A stretch of DNA of 64,000 bases from positions 62,001 to 126,000 of the forward strand of contig JBGTKP010000032.1 in assembly GCA_041744575.1 (NCBI GenBank). The letters are read 5' to 3'. Of this stretch, positions 8,513 to 16,636 are shown piece after piece. The position numbers and the translations under genes were made by a program. Source of the stretch: JTS-RE37 sp041744575. GTDB lineage: Bacteria; Bacteroidota; Bacteroidia; Flavobacteriales; Flavobacteriaceae. Numbering within the stretch: the first letter of the stretch is position 1; the number at the start of each line of letters is the position of its first letter. The notes beneath the pieces were generated by a model, which had not been told where the DNA came from, did not search any database, and worked only from the letters and a program-made list of their open reading frames with translations.

Positions 8513-9901
8513 ATGGACTATACTGTAAGCCGTCTTGTTCTCTTCCTGGCGCTCTTGATTGTCGTCCGGGGGTACGCCCAGGAAACAAGCCATGAAAAGG
8601 TGGTTGATTCGGTGTCTCTTCCCGGGTACGCTCAAGAAACATACGCCCTGTATCAACCCGATAGTGAGACGAAGGATGGTCCCACCCGCCTTCTGTTAAT
8701 CTTTGATCCTGCCGGCAGAGGGCGCCTCGCGGTTGAAACTTTTATCCCGGTAGCCCGGGCAAACAACTATTTGCTGGTTTGCTCCAACGATATCAAAAAT
8801 GGTCCTTATGATCAGAACCTCGCGCTTACCGAACGCCTATTAAGTCACCTTATCTCAAAATTTTCCTTAGACGCATCCAAAATCATAACCACAGGCTTCA
8901 GCGGGGGTGCACGATTGGCAGTATCTGTGGCTGTCTTATCCGGCAACATCCGTGGCGTGGTGGGATGCGGGGCCGGATTTTCAGGCAATGTAAGCACGCT
9001 GCCTGCTCTTAATGATCAGTTTGCCTATGCCGGAGTGGTTGGGGATCTTGATATGAATTTTCGGGAAATGCACAAGGTAAAATCGTGGTTTAACTCCATT
9101 AGAACCGCTAACGAATTGTATGTTTTTGAAGGAGGACATCAATGGCCGCCGGCAGACGCACTTGTGCGGGCATTTGATTGGCTCCGGCTTCAGGAAATGA
9201 GAAGCGGTATATTGCCCGTCAATGCCACTCTTGCACAGGCCATTTTTTTACGCGGATACCAGGATGCAAAAAAGAAAGAGGAACAAGGGGACCTGCCAGG
9301 GGCTGAAGAAGAATACGAGCGGCTTCTCCGTAATTTCCCTGACCAGGCTGGGGTGGACAGCATCAGGAAAATGAGCCAGACGCTCCACAAACTCAAAAAA
9401 TACGTAAAAGCAATCAAGGACAGGGAAAAGTCCTATGTAATGGAAGATAGCCTGACATCGGGCTACGCCAACAGATTCTACTCAGATATCAGTAAACCTG
9501 AACAGGATGTTAATTATCGCTGGTGGCAGCACCAGGTCCATAAGTTAAAAAACACCTATGTCACCCATAAGAACGAATACCTGCAAAAAATGGGTAAAAG
9601 ATTGTATTCCGTAATGCAGGCCATGACTGTTACGTCTTTTGAAAATCAGGTGGAAGCCCGGGAGAAGAGCAAAGCCATTTACAGCGCCAACATCCTGCTC
9701 CTGCTTGACGGACAAGAACCCTATTATGAATATTTTGTGTCTAAGGGGTTTGCAGAATTGTATATGGCAGACCTAAGTCTTGATCATCTGGAACAGGCTT
9801 TGATTAAAGGGCTGAAGCATCCCGAGATGGTAAAGCAGGAACCGGTATTTAAAAGGTTTGCCAAAAATCCCAGATTTATCAGTATTCTGGAGTCATTCTA
9901 A
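8513..9901 (+). CDS. Exported alpha/beta hydrolase (phospholipase/carboxylesterase-like) with C-terminal helical repeat region
   Basis: This 462-aa protein has a signal peptide (residues 1-23, ending at GYAQ). Residues about 35-240 form an alpha/beta hydrolase: nucleophile S130 in TTGFSGGARLA, a candidate acid at D178 or D180 in VVGDLDMN, and H209 in FEGGHQWPP. That order and spacing fit a complete catalytic triad. From about residue 245 the sequence becomes charged and helical, with TPR-like stretches (EEQGDLPGAEEEYERLLRNFP). The substrate is unknown; an exported esterase or peptidase is plausible. The start is the ATG at 8513. Confidence 0.8.
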   Translation: MDYTVSRLVLFLALLIVVRGYAQETSHEKVVDSVSLPGYAQETYALYQPDSETKDGPTRLLLIFDPAGRGRLAVETFIPVARANNYLLVCSNDIKNGPYDQNLALTERLLSHLISKFSLDASKIITTGFSGGARLAVSVAVLSGNIRGVVGCGAGFSGNVSTLPALNDQFAYAGVVGDLDMNFREMHKVKSWFNSIRTANELYVFEGGHQWPPADALVRAFDWLRLQEMRSGILPVNATLAQAIFLRGYQDAKKKEEQGDLPGAEEEYERLLRNFPDQAGVDSIRKMSQTLHKLKKYVKAIKDREKSYVMEDSLTSGYANRFYSDISKPEQDVNYRWWQHQVHKLKNTYVTHKNEYLQKMGKRLYSVMQAMTVTSFENQVEAREKSKAIYSANILLLLDGQEPYYEYFVSKGFAELYMADLSLDHLEQALIKGLKHPEMVKQEPVFKRFAKNPRFISILESF

Positions 9902-10012
9902 TCTAAAATTTCCTGTATTCCCATTTTTTATAGGTATACTTTCCTCCAACTTTATGGTGGTATTCCGGATGATACACGTCTATATGTTAATAGTTCCCGG
10001 CGCTTAATAATT

Positions 10013-10040
10013 AAAAAAGGTGCCCAAAAGGCACCTTAAA
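10013..10040 (-). terminator. Intrinsic terminator of the outer-membrane barrel gene
   Basis: AAGGTGCC (10017-10024) pairs perfectly with GGCACCTT (10030-10037) around a 5-base loop. On the minus strand the stem is followed by a run of Ts, so it ends the gene at 10068-10538. The A-run on the other side may also allow termination of the plus-strand hydrolase transcript. Confidence 0.85.
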
Positions 10041-10067
10041 AATTTATTGTACTGGATGTAAAATATA

Positions 10068-10538
10068 TCAATTGAACGTATACCGGAACCCAAGCCCGAA
10101 CCGCCCGGCCTGAAAGGTATCCCCCCCATTGTTGTCGCCCAGAAATACAGATGGTCGCCAATCAAAGGAAAATGCGAGGGGCACATTATTAATTTTGTAA
10201 TCAAGGCCTGCTGTGGGTCTTAAAAAGAAATCCGAACCGCCGTCATACAAAGCAATCGATACCCCACCTCCCGCAAACCACTTAAGGCCTGCTGCATTGG
10301 GAAATTCCCCATGATACTGATACAGGGCAGTAATGACGGTAAGATCATCACCAAAAGTCACTTCTCCCTGACCAACATGGTTTTCCGTAAAAAAGTGTTT
10401 TACACTTGGACCAACCAGGGTAGAGTTATCGCCAAAATCAATTCCCAAACCAAGGGCGGTGGTATAGGTAGACTGGGCATTTGATTGAAACACACCAAAA
10501 GCGAGAATGGCAAAAAGTGCAATAAGTATTTTTCTCAT
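10068..10538 (-). CDS. Small outer-membrane beta-barrel protein
   Basis: This 156-aa protein has a clear signal peptide (MRKILIALFAILAFGVFQSNAQ). The rest is built of alternating, glycine- and aromatic-rich beta strands and ends in GRFGLGFRYTFN, an aromatic C-terminal residue typical of outer-membrane barrels. It would form a small eight-strand-type porin-like barrel. No specific family function can be assigned. It is a single-gene unit, with a TAAATTTG -7 element upstream and an intrinsic terminator just downstream. Confidence 0.82.
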   Translation of the reverse strand: MRKILIALFAILAFGVFQSNAQSTYTTALGLGIDFGDNSTLVGPSVKHFFTENHVGQGEVTFGDDLTVITALYQYHGEFPNAAGLKWFAGGGVSIALYDGGSDFFLRPTAGLDYKINNVPLAFSFDWRPSVFLGDNNGGDTFQAGRFGLGFRYTFN

Positions 10539-10870
10539 TTTAACTTGTTTTATTTAATGAATTATTCTCCGCCAAATTTAGATAAAAGTTTTTAACATAT
10601 ACATCCAAATTCAACGTTTCTGAAAGTTTCAAGACAGGGATGTCCGACAATCTACGTAGCAGGGAAAGAGGGGATTTGATCTCTGTTTCCGGCCTTCTAG
10701 CCCAAGATGGATTGGATGAGAGTATAATTTCTGAAAGTGGCGGGTTCTTGCTACGGATAAAACATAATGGGATACACACCTTCTCAGAAAAGCTTTAATG
10801 GCGAGTACCCAAATAATTACGAGGTACAGTCATCCGGACCGCCTGTAAGTGACTGAAAGAACCGGCAGAT
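10539..10870. promoter_or_regulatory. Intergenic region with the promoter of the barrel gene
   Basis: On the minus strand TAAATTTG (10573-10580) matches the TAnnTTTG -7 consensus 34 bp upstream of the barrel gene. A TTTG lies further upstream, but at a longer spacing (25 bp) than usual. I see nothing in the remaining 290 bases up to the S41 protease gene. A minus-strand open frame at 10540-10779 has no family resemblance and I do not believe it. Confidence 0.5.
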
Positions 10871-12499
10871 TTAATGGAGGGAGCCTTTCCCATTTTGCAT
10901 CTCCGGATTTGTTACTCCATTTTCCAATTCCAGTAACCTGATCAACATAGGATCTTCCTTCCCGCTGATCCTTGCTTGCATGTTGGAGGAAAACAATTGT
11001 TCCGCGAGTGCCGCTTTGAGGTAGAGTTTCAGTTTGGGCTCAAAGTCATAGAAATTGAGACGTATATTGCTGGAAACGGCATAATCCACAAATTTTTCGA
11101 AAAGAATGTGATCCACGTGAAATTCCGCGGCAAACTGTTCACCGGTATAGTGCTGATACCTCGTTCTGTCTTCCTCAAGATGGTCAAAAACAAAGCGCGA
11201 CAAAAATCCAAAATTTCTAAGACTTTCGATATCTTCCTCTTCATTACTGCCTATAGGAACAAAAATGTCAGGGATAATTCCACCCCCTCCATACACTATT
11301 TTACCTTTGGGAGTTCTGAATTTAAGTGAGTCGTTTACCTTGATGCTGTCCACCGAAAGCAATTCCCCATTCGTATAACGTTCAGTAAATTTCTGATAGT
11401 AGTCTTTACTGCTGTTCTGGTAATCCTTCTGGATCGATCTTCCTGAGGGGGTGTAATATCTTGACACCGTCAGGCGTACGGCAGATCCGTCGCCAAGTTC
11501 CATTTCACGCTGTACCAGACCCTTGCCGAAAGAGCGCCGGCCAATTATAGTTCCTATATCATTGTCCTGTAAAGCCCCAGCGATGATCTCACTTGCCGAG
11601 GCTGACCGCTCATTTATGAGCACATATACCTCTTTATCTTCAAAACTTCCCTTTTTGGTGGCAAAGCTCTTATCAATCTTACCCTTTTTATTTTTTATAA
11701 ACAGGATCAACTTCCCGTCTTTCAGAAATTCGTCAGCCATTTGTTCGGCAATGCCCAGATAGCCCCCGGGATTGTCACGTAAATCCAGGGCCAATTTCTG
11801 CGCACCCTGACGCTGCAATGTCTGCAGTGCGGATTGAAATTCATTGAAAGTGGATTCCGCAAACCGATTGACTTTGATATATCCAATATCCGGGGTTAAC
11901 ATGTAATAGGCTTCCACGCTTCTAATAGGAACGTGGTCCCTTTTCACATTTACAGAGAACTTTCTGCTCTGGCTTTTCCTGTATACCGTAAGCGGCACCG
12001 ACGTCCCTATCTTTCCCTTTAATTTGCCTACTACTTCATCGCTCTTCAGCCTTTTACCATAAAGCGTATCATTGCCGGCAATGAGGATACGATCCCCTGG
12101 TTTGATTCCCTTAAGATAACTAGGGCCTTTTTCGACGGTTCTTATAACCGCGATGGAATCTCTGATCATGTAAAAACTGATCCCAATCCCCACAAAATCG
12201 CCCCGCATGTTCTCAGAAACCTTTTCCATTTCATTCTTTGGAATATAAACTGAATGCGGATCCAGTTTATCGAGGATGTTATTTACGGTGATGTCAACTA
12301 TACTGTCTGTATTGATATCATCCACATATTCGTAATCAATGTAATCAATCAGCCTGTTGAGCTTATCCTTCTTTGAATTGGTAGTAAAAAGCTTTTCCGG
12401 GCTGTCATTAAAGTGGAGTTTACCCCCAACAAAAATTCCTACGGCGAGGGCCAGTGCGATGATGGTCGGCAGTAAATAGGAATATTTCTTCATATTCAT
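10871..12499 (-). CDS. S41-family C-terminal processing peptidase
   Basis: This 542-aa periplasmic serine protease is related to CtpA/Prc. The N-terminal hydrophobic segment (YLLPTIIALALAVGIFVGG) anchors or exports it. A PDZ domain follows (about 95-180, IGISFYMIRDSIAVIRTVEKGPSY), then the protease domain with the serine in the SASASE motif near residue 300 and the general-base lysine at about 326 in GRRSFGKGLVQ. The family trims proteins at hydrophobic C-termini. It lies 15-24 bp downstream of the dCMP deaminase gene, depending on the start chosen there, so the two are probably cotranscribed. Start codons at 12499 and 12493 are both ATG. Confidence 0.93.
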   Translation of the reverse strand: MNMKKYSYLLPTIIALALAVGIFVGGKLHFNDSPEKLFTTNSKKDKLNRLIDYIDYEYVDDINTDSIVDITVNNILDKLDPHSVYIPKNEMEKVSENMRGDFVGIGISFYMIRDSIAVIRTVEKGPSYLKGIKPGDRILIAGNDTLYGKRLKSDEVVGKLKGKIGTSVPLTVYRKSQSRKFSVNVKRDHVPIRSVEAYYMLTPDIGYIKVNRFAESTFNEFQSALQTLQRQGAQKLALDLRDNPGGYLGIAEQMADEFLKDGKLILFIKNKKGKIDKSFATKKGSFEDKEVYVLINERSASASEIIAGALQDNDIGTIIGRRSFGKGLVQREMELGDGSAVRLTVSRYYTPSGRSIQKDYQNSSKDYYQKFTERYTNGELLSVDSIKVNDSLKFRTPKGKIVYGGGGIIPDIFVPIGSNEEEDIESLRNFGFLSRFVFDHLEEDRTRYQHYTGEQFAAEFHVDHILFEKFVDYAVSSNIRLNFYDFEPKLKLYLKAALAEQLFSSNMQARISGKEDPMLIRLLELENGVTNPEMQNGKGSLH

Positions 12500-12514
12500 T
12501 GAGTCCGGTTCTCT

Positions 12515-12946
12515 TTAGACATAATTTTCGATCGCAGGAAGATACTCGAGTACCACTCCGGCCTTCTTTAAAAATTGCAGGCCAGAATGATCCTTGTAGG
12601 CCACCTGATATACTACACGTTTTATGCCAGATTGGTGAATGAGCTTGCTGCACTCCCGACAAGGGGAGAGTGTGAGGTATAATGTAGCTCCTTCACAGGA
12701 TTGCGTGGAGGAGGCTACTTTAGAGATGGCGTTGGCCTCTGCATGGAGTACGTACCATTTGGTATATCCTTCCTCGTCTTCACAATCATTTTCAAATCCG
12801 GTAGGTGTGCCATTGTAGCCATCGGAAATAATCATCCGGTCCTTTACAATGATAGCCCCTACTTGTTTTCGTTTACAGTAGGATAATTTCCCCCATTCAA
12901 AAGCCATCCGCAGATAAGCCCTATCGTATTTTTCCTGCTTACTCAC
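12515..12946 (-). CDS. dCMP deaminase (ComEB family)
   Basis: This zinc-dependent deaminase converts dCMP to dUMP for thymidylate synthesis. Zinc-site and catalytic motifs are clear: HAEANAI (His ligand and catalytic Glu) and SPCRECSKLI (two Cys ligands). I chose the GTG at 12944-12946, giving MSKQEKYDRAYLRMA, which matches the usual family N-terminus; the only longer option starts with TTG at 12955. The length of about 143 aa is normal. The S41 protease gene follows closely on the same strand. Confidence 0.92.
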   Translation of the reverse strand: MSKQEKYDRAYLRMAFEWGKLSYCKRKQVGAIIVKDRMIISDGYNGTPTGFENDCEDEEGYTKWYVLHAEANAISKVASSTQSCEGATLYLTLSPCRECSKLIHQSGIKRVVYQVAYKDHSGLQFLKKAGVVLEYLPAIENYV

Positions 12947-13128
12947 CTTTATCAAGCCACATTAAACGGAACTCATGTTTCGCTCCGGGTACAGCACGAA
13001 TATACCCGGTTTGAAAACGCCTTACAACCTTAAACGGTTAATTTTCTATTAAATACGTTGAGCGGCAACTAAATCAGAATCCTCCCAAAAAATACCGGGC
13101 TATCCGGACCGTGCCGGGGTGGCAACAC

Positions 13129-13713
13129 TTACCAGGGCCAGGCCTCCGCAATCATGGGCAGCGTCAGAAGTGCGATCAGAGAGGAGGCTGACATTATAAA
13201 GAGGCGCTTTCCGATTCGTACCCAGCGGACTAAAACAAAAGTGAGGAAGAGCACCGCGCTAATAATCAATAACTGGGAGATTTCTATTCCTCCCGCAAAG
13301 CCCAGAAGCGGCAGGGCTTTTTCATCTTCTTCCGCCATCAGCATATTAAAGTAATTGGAAAATCCAAGCCCGTGAATAAGCCCAAAGAATGCGGTCGCTG
13401 CCAATTGAAGCCACCACCCTTCCCTGTCGATACCGGAAAGGTTTCTGTAAATGTTTCCAAGAGCTGTCAAAAGAATGGTCAGAGGGATTAAAAATTCGAT
13501 TAGCGTCGCATTTGCTTCTATCCATCCATAAACCGACATGGCCAGTGAGAGGCAATGAGTTATAGTGAAAGCCGTGGCGAGCAACAATACTTTCTTCCAG
13601 GCGCCGGGGGTGTAAGGAATCGCAAGCGCGCTGAGAAATAGTAAGTGATCCAATGCCTGGGGATCTAGCACATGCCGTAGTCCGAGCTTGATGTAAAAAA
13701 ACAATTCTTCCAT
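13129..13713 (-). CDS. HupE/UreJ-like membrane protein
   Basis: This 194-aa integral membrane protein has about six spans and the family motifs GLRHVLDPQALDHLLFL near the start and GLIHGLGFSNYF in the middle, with conserved histidines. HupE/UreJ proteins are nickel or cobalt permease-like. The flavobacterial members of this subfamily occur without hydrogenase or urease genes, as here, so the substrate is uncertain. The gene starts with ATG and lies between the DnaJ-domain gene and the dCMP deaminase gene on the same strand. Confidence 0.87.
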   Translation of the reverse strand: MEELFFYIKLGLRHVLDPQALDHLLFLSALAIPYTPGAWKKVLLLATAFTITHCLSLAMSVYGWIEANATLIEFLIPLTILLTALGNIYRNLSGIDREGWWLQLAATAFFGLIHGLGFSNYFNMLMAEEDEKALPLLGFAGGIEISQLLIISAVLFLTFVLVRWVRIGKRLFIMSASSLIALLTLPMIAEAWPW

Positions 13714-13785
13714 GTAAAATAAAGTATTGTTACTTGTGCACGGTATTTATTACCGGTAAATCCGCTCGACAATAAGGGTTGCTGT

Positions 13786-14517
13786 TTATAAGCCTCTTTC
13801 TCCCTGGATTTCTTCGTAGGCCTTCTGAACTTGTTTGAACTTTTCTTCTGCGCCATTCTTTATGGCTTCATTCTCCGTATTAACACGATCCGGATGATAT
13901 TTTTTTGCCATAGTGCGATAGGCCTTCTTCACCTCCTCGTCAGTGGCAGATTTTTCTATTTCAAGTATTTTATAGGCATTGTTGGCAGATCTGATAAACA
14001 TGGCCTTGATACTTTCGAAATCATTATGCCCGACACGGAGATAACCTGCGATTTCACTTATTTTATCAATTTCTGCCAGGCGAACCGATCCATCAGCCTG
14101 AGCGATGGAGAACAAAAAATGCAGCAACTGAAGGCGTACTTCATAACGGGTACGCTGATTGAGATAGGAGCATATCTCGTGGGCCGAGATCTCCTGCCTT
14201 TTTATAACTTCGTTAAATGTTCTGAATATGGCATTCGCCTTTTCCTTGCCATAGGTACTGAGAAAATACTGGCGAACATAGTCGAGCTCCCGCTGACTCG
14301 CCTGCCCGTCCGCCTTAATGACAAGAGAACAAAGTGAAAGTAATTTTAGTTCAAAATCGGCAGGTGAGACCTGCTGTCTTGTCAAATCTCCCAAAATGGA
14401 TCCTGGCCTGTTCCCCCCACTCAGATTATCCAGAAAACTGCCGATCACAAATCCTATAATAGCACCGGGCAACCGAAATAAAAAGTACCCCAGAAACGCT
14501 GCAAACCATTTGATCAT
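13786..14517 (-). CDS. DjlA-like membrane-anchored DnaJ-domain protein with TerB-like domain
   Basis: This 243-aa protein begins with a membrane segment (FLGYFLFRLPGAIIGFVIGSFL). A TerB-like helical domain follows (about 50-165, LCSLVIKADGQASQRELDYVRQYF), and a C-terminal J domain (about 178-243) carries the HPD motif in KKYHPDRVN. This order matches DjlA, a co-chaperone that stimulates DnaK ATPase near the inner membrane. It starts with ATG. The HupE-like gene follows 72 bp downstream. Confidence 0.88.
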   Translation of the reverse strand: MIKWFAAFLGYFLFRLPGAIIGFVIGSFLDNLSGGNRPGSILGDLTRQQVSPADFELKLLSLCSLVIKADGQASQRELDYVRQYFLSTYGKEKANAIFRTFNEVIKRQEISAHEICSYLNQRTRYEVRLQLLHFLFSIAQADGSVRLAEIDKISEIAGYLRVGHNDFESIKAMFIRSANNAYKILEIEKSATDEEVKKAYRTMAKKYHPDRVNTENEAIKNGAEEKFKQVQKAYEEIQGERGL

Positions 14518-14592
14518 TGTGGGAAAAAAATTTTTGCAAAGATAAGATTTTAGACCTGAAATAAATGGGAGCTGAGAACTTAAGCTTTTAGG

Positions 14593-14620
14593 TTGAAGAC
14601 CAACAAAATGGTTATATTTG
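14593..14620 (+). promoter_or_regulatory. Canonical flavobacterial promoter of the bacilliredoxin gene
   Basis: TTG (14593-14595), 17 bases, then TATATTTG (14613-14620) matches the flavobacterial consensus TTG-N17-23-TAnnTTTG exactly. It lies 31 bp upstream of the start codon. Confidence 0.75.
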
Positions 14621-14651
14621 TAGATTATTTTAATTTCTTAATACGAAGACT

Positions 14652-15062
14652 ATGTATCCTGAAGAATTAGTTCGACCCATGCGACAAGATCTGGCCTCGG
14701 TTGGGTTTGAGGAATTATATACCGCTGAAGCAGTTGAAAAGGCCATCCATCAGGACGGCACAACGTTGGTCGTGGTAAATTCCGTATGCGGTTGTGCAGC
14801 TGCGAACGCCAGGCCTGCTGCAAAAATGAGTTTATTAAATGAAAAGAAACCAGATCATCTGATCACTGTGTTTGCGGGAGTCGACACCGAGGCAGTCTCC
14901 GCTGCAAGGAATCTTATGATCCCATTTCCACCATCGTCTCCAAGTATGGCGCTGTTCAAGGACGGCGAGTTGGTGCACATGATAGAACGTCATCATATCG
15001 AAGGCCGGCCGGCCGAGCTGATTGCAGAGAATCTGACAGAGGCATTCAATGAATTCTGCTGA
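14652..15062 (+). CDS. BrxA/BrxB-family bacilliredoxin
   Basis: This 136-aa thioredoxin-fold protein (DUF1094, YphP/YqiW type) carries the active-site motif C46-G47-C48 in VVNSVCGCAAANARP. In Firmicutes these proteins remove bacillithiol from mixed disulfides. Bacteroidota also carry members, so a low-molecular-weight thiol redox role is likely. It is a single-gene unit with a textbook promoter upstream and an intrinsic terminator 53 bp downstream of the stop. Length and start are normal for the family. Confidence 0.92.
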   Translation: MYPEELVRPMRQDLASVGFEELYTAEAVEKAIHQDGTTLVVVNSVCGCAAANARPAAKMSLLNEKKPDHLITVFAGVDTEAVSAARNLMIPFPPSSPSMALFKDGELVHMIERHHIEGRPAELIAENLTEAFNEFC

Positions 15063-15115
15063 TTTCAAATGAAAATTACAGATGCCCGGTTTCTTTATAA
15101 AAGACAATGAAATAG

Positions 15116-15140
15116 CCGCTCATCCCTGAGCGGTTTTTTT
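15116..15140 (+). terminator. Intrinsic terminator after the bacilliredoxin gene
   Basis: CCGCTCA (15116-15122) pairs perfectly with TGAGCGG (15127-15133) around a 4-base loop, followed by seven Ts (15134-15140). The T-run ends at the first base of the plsC -7 element. Confidence 0.9.
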
Positions 15141-15147
15141 ATTTTTG
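15140..15147 (+). promoter_or_regulatory. -7 element of the plsC-HD operon, abutting the terminator
   Basis: TATTTTTG matches TAnnTTTG and shares its first T with the T-run of the preceding terminator. Only four bases separate it from the plsC ATG at 15152, so a transcript from it would start at or next to the start codon (leaderless). Confidence 0.5.
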
Positions 15148-15151
15148 TAGT

Positions 15152-15889
15152 ATGCAAAAAGTACTGGCATATCCACTAAGCTTACTGTATCTTCTTTTAT
15201 TTGGGATTTGCCTCCTTATATTTCACCCGATTCAGTGGATATGTCTCCGTTTCTTCGGGTACAATGCCCACCGGCGGAGCGTAAGCATACTCAATCTCTT
15301 TCTAATGCGAAGCACCCACATCCTGGGTACTAAATATACTTTTGATAATCCCTATAAATTACCCGAAGACCGGCCATTAATTATTGTTGCCAACCACCAG
15401 AGTATGAACGATATCCCGCCCATTATCTGGTTTATGAGAAAATACCATCCCAAATTTGTGAGCAAAAAGGAACTGGGCAAGGGAATTCCCAGTGTTTCTT
15501 TCAACCTTCGGCATGGCGGATCTGTTTTGATTGACCGCAAAGACAGTAAGCAGGCATTTGCTGAAATCCTGCGTCTCGGAAAATATATTGAGGCTTATAA
15601 AAGGAGTGCTGTCATTTTTCCTGAGGGAACCAGAAGCAGAACCGGGCATCCTAAGAAGTTCCAGCAAACGGGGATCAAAATCCTCCTAAAGGCTGCACCC
15701 TCGGCATTGGTAATACCTATTAGTATAAATAATTCCTGGAAGATGCTCCGTTATGGGAAATTTCCCTTTGGATTAGGTGCTCATCTCATATTTCAGGTAC
15801 ACAGGCCCATCCAAAATGAGGGGGATGTGGCAGAGATCCTTTCTGCGGTGGAAGCTGAAATTAACAGGGGCATAAAGGTCAACACATGA
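15152..15889 (+). CDS. 1-acyl-sn-glycerol-3-phosphate acyltransferase (PlsC family)
   Basis: This 245-aa inner-membrane enzyme adds the second acyl chain in phosphatidic acid synthesis. The N-terminus is hydrophobic. The acyltransferase motif H-x4-D is seen at H82/D87 (NHQSMND), and the acyl-acceptor motif FPEGTRSR is in the middle. Length and motif order are normal for PlsC, although paralogues acting on other lysolipids (ornithine or serine lipids) look similar. The stop overlaps the start of the HD-domain gene by 4 bp (ATGA), which indicates translational coupling. Confidence 0.88.
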   Translation: MQKVLAYPLSLLYLLLFGICLLIFHPIQWICLRFFGYNAHRRSVSILNLFLMRSTHILGTKYTFDNPYKLPEDRPLIIVANHQSMNDIPPIIWFMRKYHPKFVSKKELGKGIPSVSFNLRHGGSVLIDRKDSKQAFAEILRLGKYIEAYKRSAVIFPEGTRSRTGHPKKFQQTGIKILLKAAPSALVIPISINNSWKMLRYGKFPFGLGAHLIFQVHRPIQNEGDVAEILSAVEAEINRGIKVNT

Positions 15890-16554
15890 GCGACGCAGTA
15901 CTTGTGGAAAGAACAATTTCCTTTGTGAAGGAAAGATTGGAAGGTGCGAAAAGCGGGCATGATTGGTTTCATATACAACGTGTATTCCGGAACAGTCTTT
16001 TAATTGCCCGGGAGGAGGCGAAGGAGCTCGATTTGCTGGTGGTTAGCCTTGGGGCGCTTCTCCACGATATTGCGGATTCCAAATTTCACAACGGTGATGA
16101 AACGGTTGGTCCAAAGGTGGCGGCTGATTTTTTGAAGACCCTTGGTTTACAGGCAAAAACCATCGCACATATTGAACAAATCGTCGCGAACATCTCATTT
16201 AAAAACACATTTACTTCCGGAAAAACCGTAAAAATATTTAATTCCCTGGAACTTCAGGTAGTTCAGGATGCTGACCGGCTGGATGCACTAGGCGCGATAG
16301 GGATTGCCAGGGCATTTCATTATGGGGGCTATAAAAACAGGAAAATATACGATCCTGAAATCGCTCCCAATCTGAAGATGACCAGGGAAGGATATAAAAA
16401 AAGTCAGGGTCCGACCATCAATCACTTTTACGAAAAACTCCTTTTGCTGAAAGATAAAATGCATACCCCGGCAGGTAAAAGACTGGCCGAGGAAAGACAT
16501 GCTTTTCTTCTCCACTATCTTGAGGAATTTTACCGGGAATGGAATCCTTTGTAA
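15886..16554 (+). CDS. HD-domain phosphohydrolase
   Basis: This 222-aa soluble metal-dependent phosphohydrolase has the H...HD...D signature: HDWFHIQRVFRN near the start, LLHDIADSKF (the HD pair) and VVQDADRLDALGAIGIARAF. It resembles the YedJ/YpgQ group, for which nucleotide phosphohydrolase activity is known in some members; the substrate here is not evident. Its ATG overlaps the plsC stop by 4 bp, so it is the second gene of that operon. Confidence 0.88.
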   Translation: MSDAVLVERTISFVKERLEGAKSGHDWFHIQRVFRNSLLIAREEAKELDLLVVSLGALLHDIADSKFHNGDETVGPKVAADFLKTLGLQAKTIAHIEQIVANISFKNTFTSGKTVKIFNSLELQVVQDADRLDALGAIGIARAFHYGGYKNRKIYDPEIAPNLKMTREGYKKSQGPTINHFYEKLLLLKDKMHTPAGKRLAEERHAFLLHYLEEFYREWNPL

Positions 16555-16636
16555 AACACATTGCCGCCACTTAAATAAAGTATCATTCCTGCGAAGGGCT
16601 CATGCGCCGAAAATTACCAATTTGAAGGTCGGCCGG

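Noticed and set aside
10540..10779. 79-codon minus-strand frame upstream of the barrel gene
   Set aside because: It covers the barrel promoter, has no family resemblance and no promoter of its own.
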